Program-made: the position numbers and the translations under genes
Shown here: positions 63,204 to 64,000 of the stretch, in pieces
Position numbering within the stretch: position 1 is the stretch's first letter
Layout of the letters: each line of letters opens with the position of its first letter
Assembly (NCBI RefSeq): GCF_001522545.3
Contig: NC_031771.1
Location: forward strand, 27,103,277 to 27,167,276
From: Parus major
Lineage: Eukaryota; Chordata; Aves; Passeriformes; Paridae
Length of the DNA stretch: 64,000 bases
Direction of reading: 5' to 3'
The notes under the pieces: model-generated
The model's input: only the letters and a program-made list of their open reading frames with translations
Database searches by the model: none
What the model was told of the DNA's origin: nothing

Positions 63204-63847
63204 CATGAAACTGAACGCACGGGAATGTCGCTCCGCCGTTTCCCACTCTTTCTTAGCTGGCGGACCTTTGGGGCGGATTAATTTATAAATGTGACTTCCC
63301 GCTCTCCCTCGGAGACCTGTTTTCTTTGAGGGAAGACAGACGCTCCCTCCCCAGTCCCGCCGCCGTGCGAGCACCCTTGGCAGCCCGCCCGGCCCGCCCC
63401 GATCCGATCCGGTCGCCGCTTGTCCCCCGCCACTGCCGGGTTGGGCCCCCGGAGCCCCTCGGGTTCCACCGGCGGGGGAAGGTGCACGAAGCGGCCTCGG
63501 GAGCCCCTCGCTGCTCTTCCCGGGGCGGGTGAAGGGCTTTACCCCGCACTTCTCCGTGCACTTCTACCTGGGCAGCACGGGCGGTAGACGGGGCGGAGCT
63601 GCGGGTGGCTCCAGGCTGCGGGCACCGCGCAATCCCGGAGGCCGAGCCGCCGCCACGGCCGGACCGAGGGACGCCGGGCCGGCTGAGGGTGCCCGCCGCG
63701 CCCCCCAGTAAAGCCCGGCGGTCCTCGGGGCGGGCGCTCCCCGGTGGGCCGGCCCGGGTGCCCGCCCCGCCCCGCCGGTAGCCTAGAAAAGCGGTGCCGG
63801 GGGCCAGGAGCGCTGCTCGGAAGCACCAAGGGTTTCCCCAGCTGACC

Positions 63848-64000
63848 ATGAAGAACCCGGTGCCACAGGCGGCCTCGCTGCTGCTGGAGAAGCTGATGCT
63901 CCTCGTCCACATCCGGTCATTGCCCGCGGGCTCCGGCGGGGAAACGCCACCGCCTGCACCCGGCTACTACGACACCAGCTGCTTCAAGAGAGGAGACCTG
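63848..64000 (+). CDS. First coding exon of unrecognised gene (runs off the window)
   Basis: An ATG with A at -3 (good Kozak context) opens 51 codons that stay open to the last base of the window. An in-frame TAG at 63779-63781 lies 23 codons upstream, which supports this ATG as the true start. The peptide begins MKNPVPQAASLLLEKLMLLV, probably an amphipathic helix (QAASLLLEKLMLLVHIRSL). A Gly/Pro-rich linker follows, then GYYDTSCFKRGDL. There is no clear signal peptide, since the hydrophobic run is interrupted by Glu and Lys. I do not recognise the family. A minus-strand open frame of about 200 codons over the same DNA is a GC shadow. Confidence 0.6.
   Translation, partial: MKNPVPQAASLLLEKLMLLVHIRSLPAGSGGETPPPAPGYYDTSCFKRGDL

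Larger units (their letters stand above)
62850..64000 (+). promoter_or_regulatory. CpG island and promoter of the downstream gene
   Basis: GC and CpG density rise from about 62850 to the end of the window, with an AT-richer gap near 63180-63300. GC boxes (CCCCGCCCCGCC) lie just before 63779, and a weak TATA-like CTAGAAAA sits at about 63783, 65 bases before the start codon. The island's length and the gap suggest two start clusters. Confidence 0.75.

Noticed and set aside
63283..63912. Minus-strand open frame of 209 codons at the window end
   Set aside because: It is opposite the CpG island and the supported start of the downstream gene; the composition is that of a GC shadow.
1..64000. tRNA, rRNA, CRISPR, operon-type features
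   Set aside because: I looked for cloverleaf-like tRNA boxes, spaced direct repeats and prokaryotic signals and saw none; the DNA is eukaryotic nuclear sequence.

Overview
The window looks like nuclear DNA from a bird. Genes are split by GT-AG introns. Two retroposon 3' ends have the structure of avian/reptilian CR1 LINEs. One block resembles a bird-type endogenous-retrovirus LTR. Two CpG islands stand out from AT-rich surroundings. The species cannot be named from the sequence alone.

Layout: bases 1 to about 4,100 are non-coding flank with simple repeats. A CpG island with a TATA-like box at 4333-4340 opens a single large plus-strand gene. Its coding part runs from 4438 to 57993 in 20 exons that join in frame into 645 residues with no internal stop. 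The product is a eukaryotic member of the AtuA (acyclic terpene utilisation, formerly DUF1446) family: an Arg-rich, mitochondrial-type leader, a full AtuA catalytic-type core and the AtuA C-terminal 'ferredoxin-like' domain. Introns range from 258 bp to 11.1 kb and hold CR1 copies, an LTR fragment, several tandem repeats, a perfect hairpin palindrome and one degenerate coding-like stretch of unknown origin. The last intron starts with GC rather than GT. A possible poly(A) signal lies near 58484.

Bases 58,500 to 62,700 are non-coding spacer with one GAGT microsatellite. A second CpG island (about 62,850 to the end) carries the start of another plus-strand gene. Its first coding exon begins at 63848 and runs off the window after 51 codons; I do not recognise it. 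A possible extra untranslated exon ends at 63035, and an octamer plus paired-homeodomain site lies near 63190.

The most interesting object is the AtuA-like gene. It is an intact, heavily spliced vertebrate copy of a family known mainly from bacterial terpene breakdown, probably sent to mitochondria, whose substrate in animals I cannot state. Nothing shows that it works with the downstream gene.
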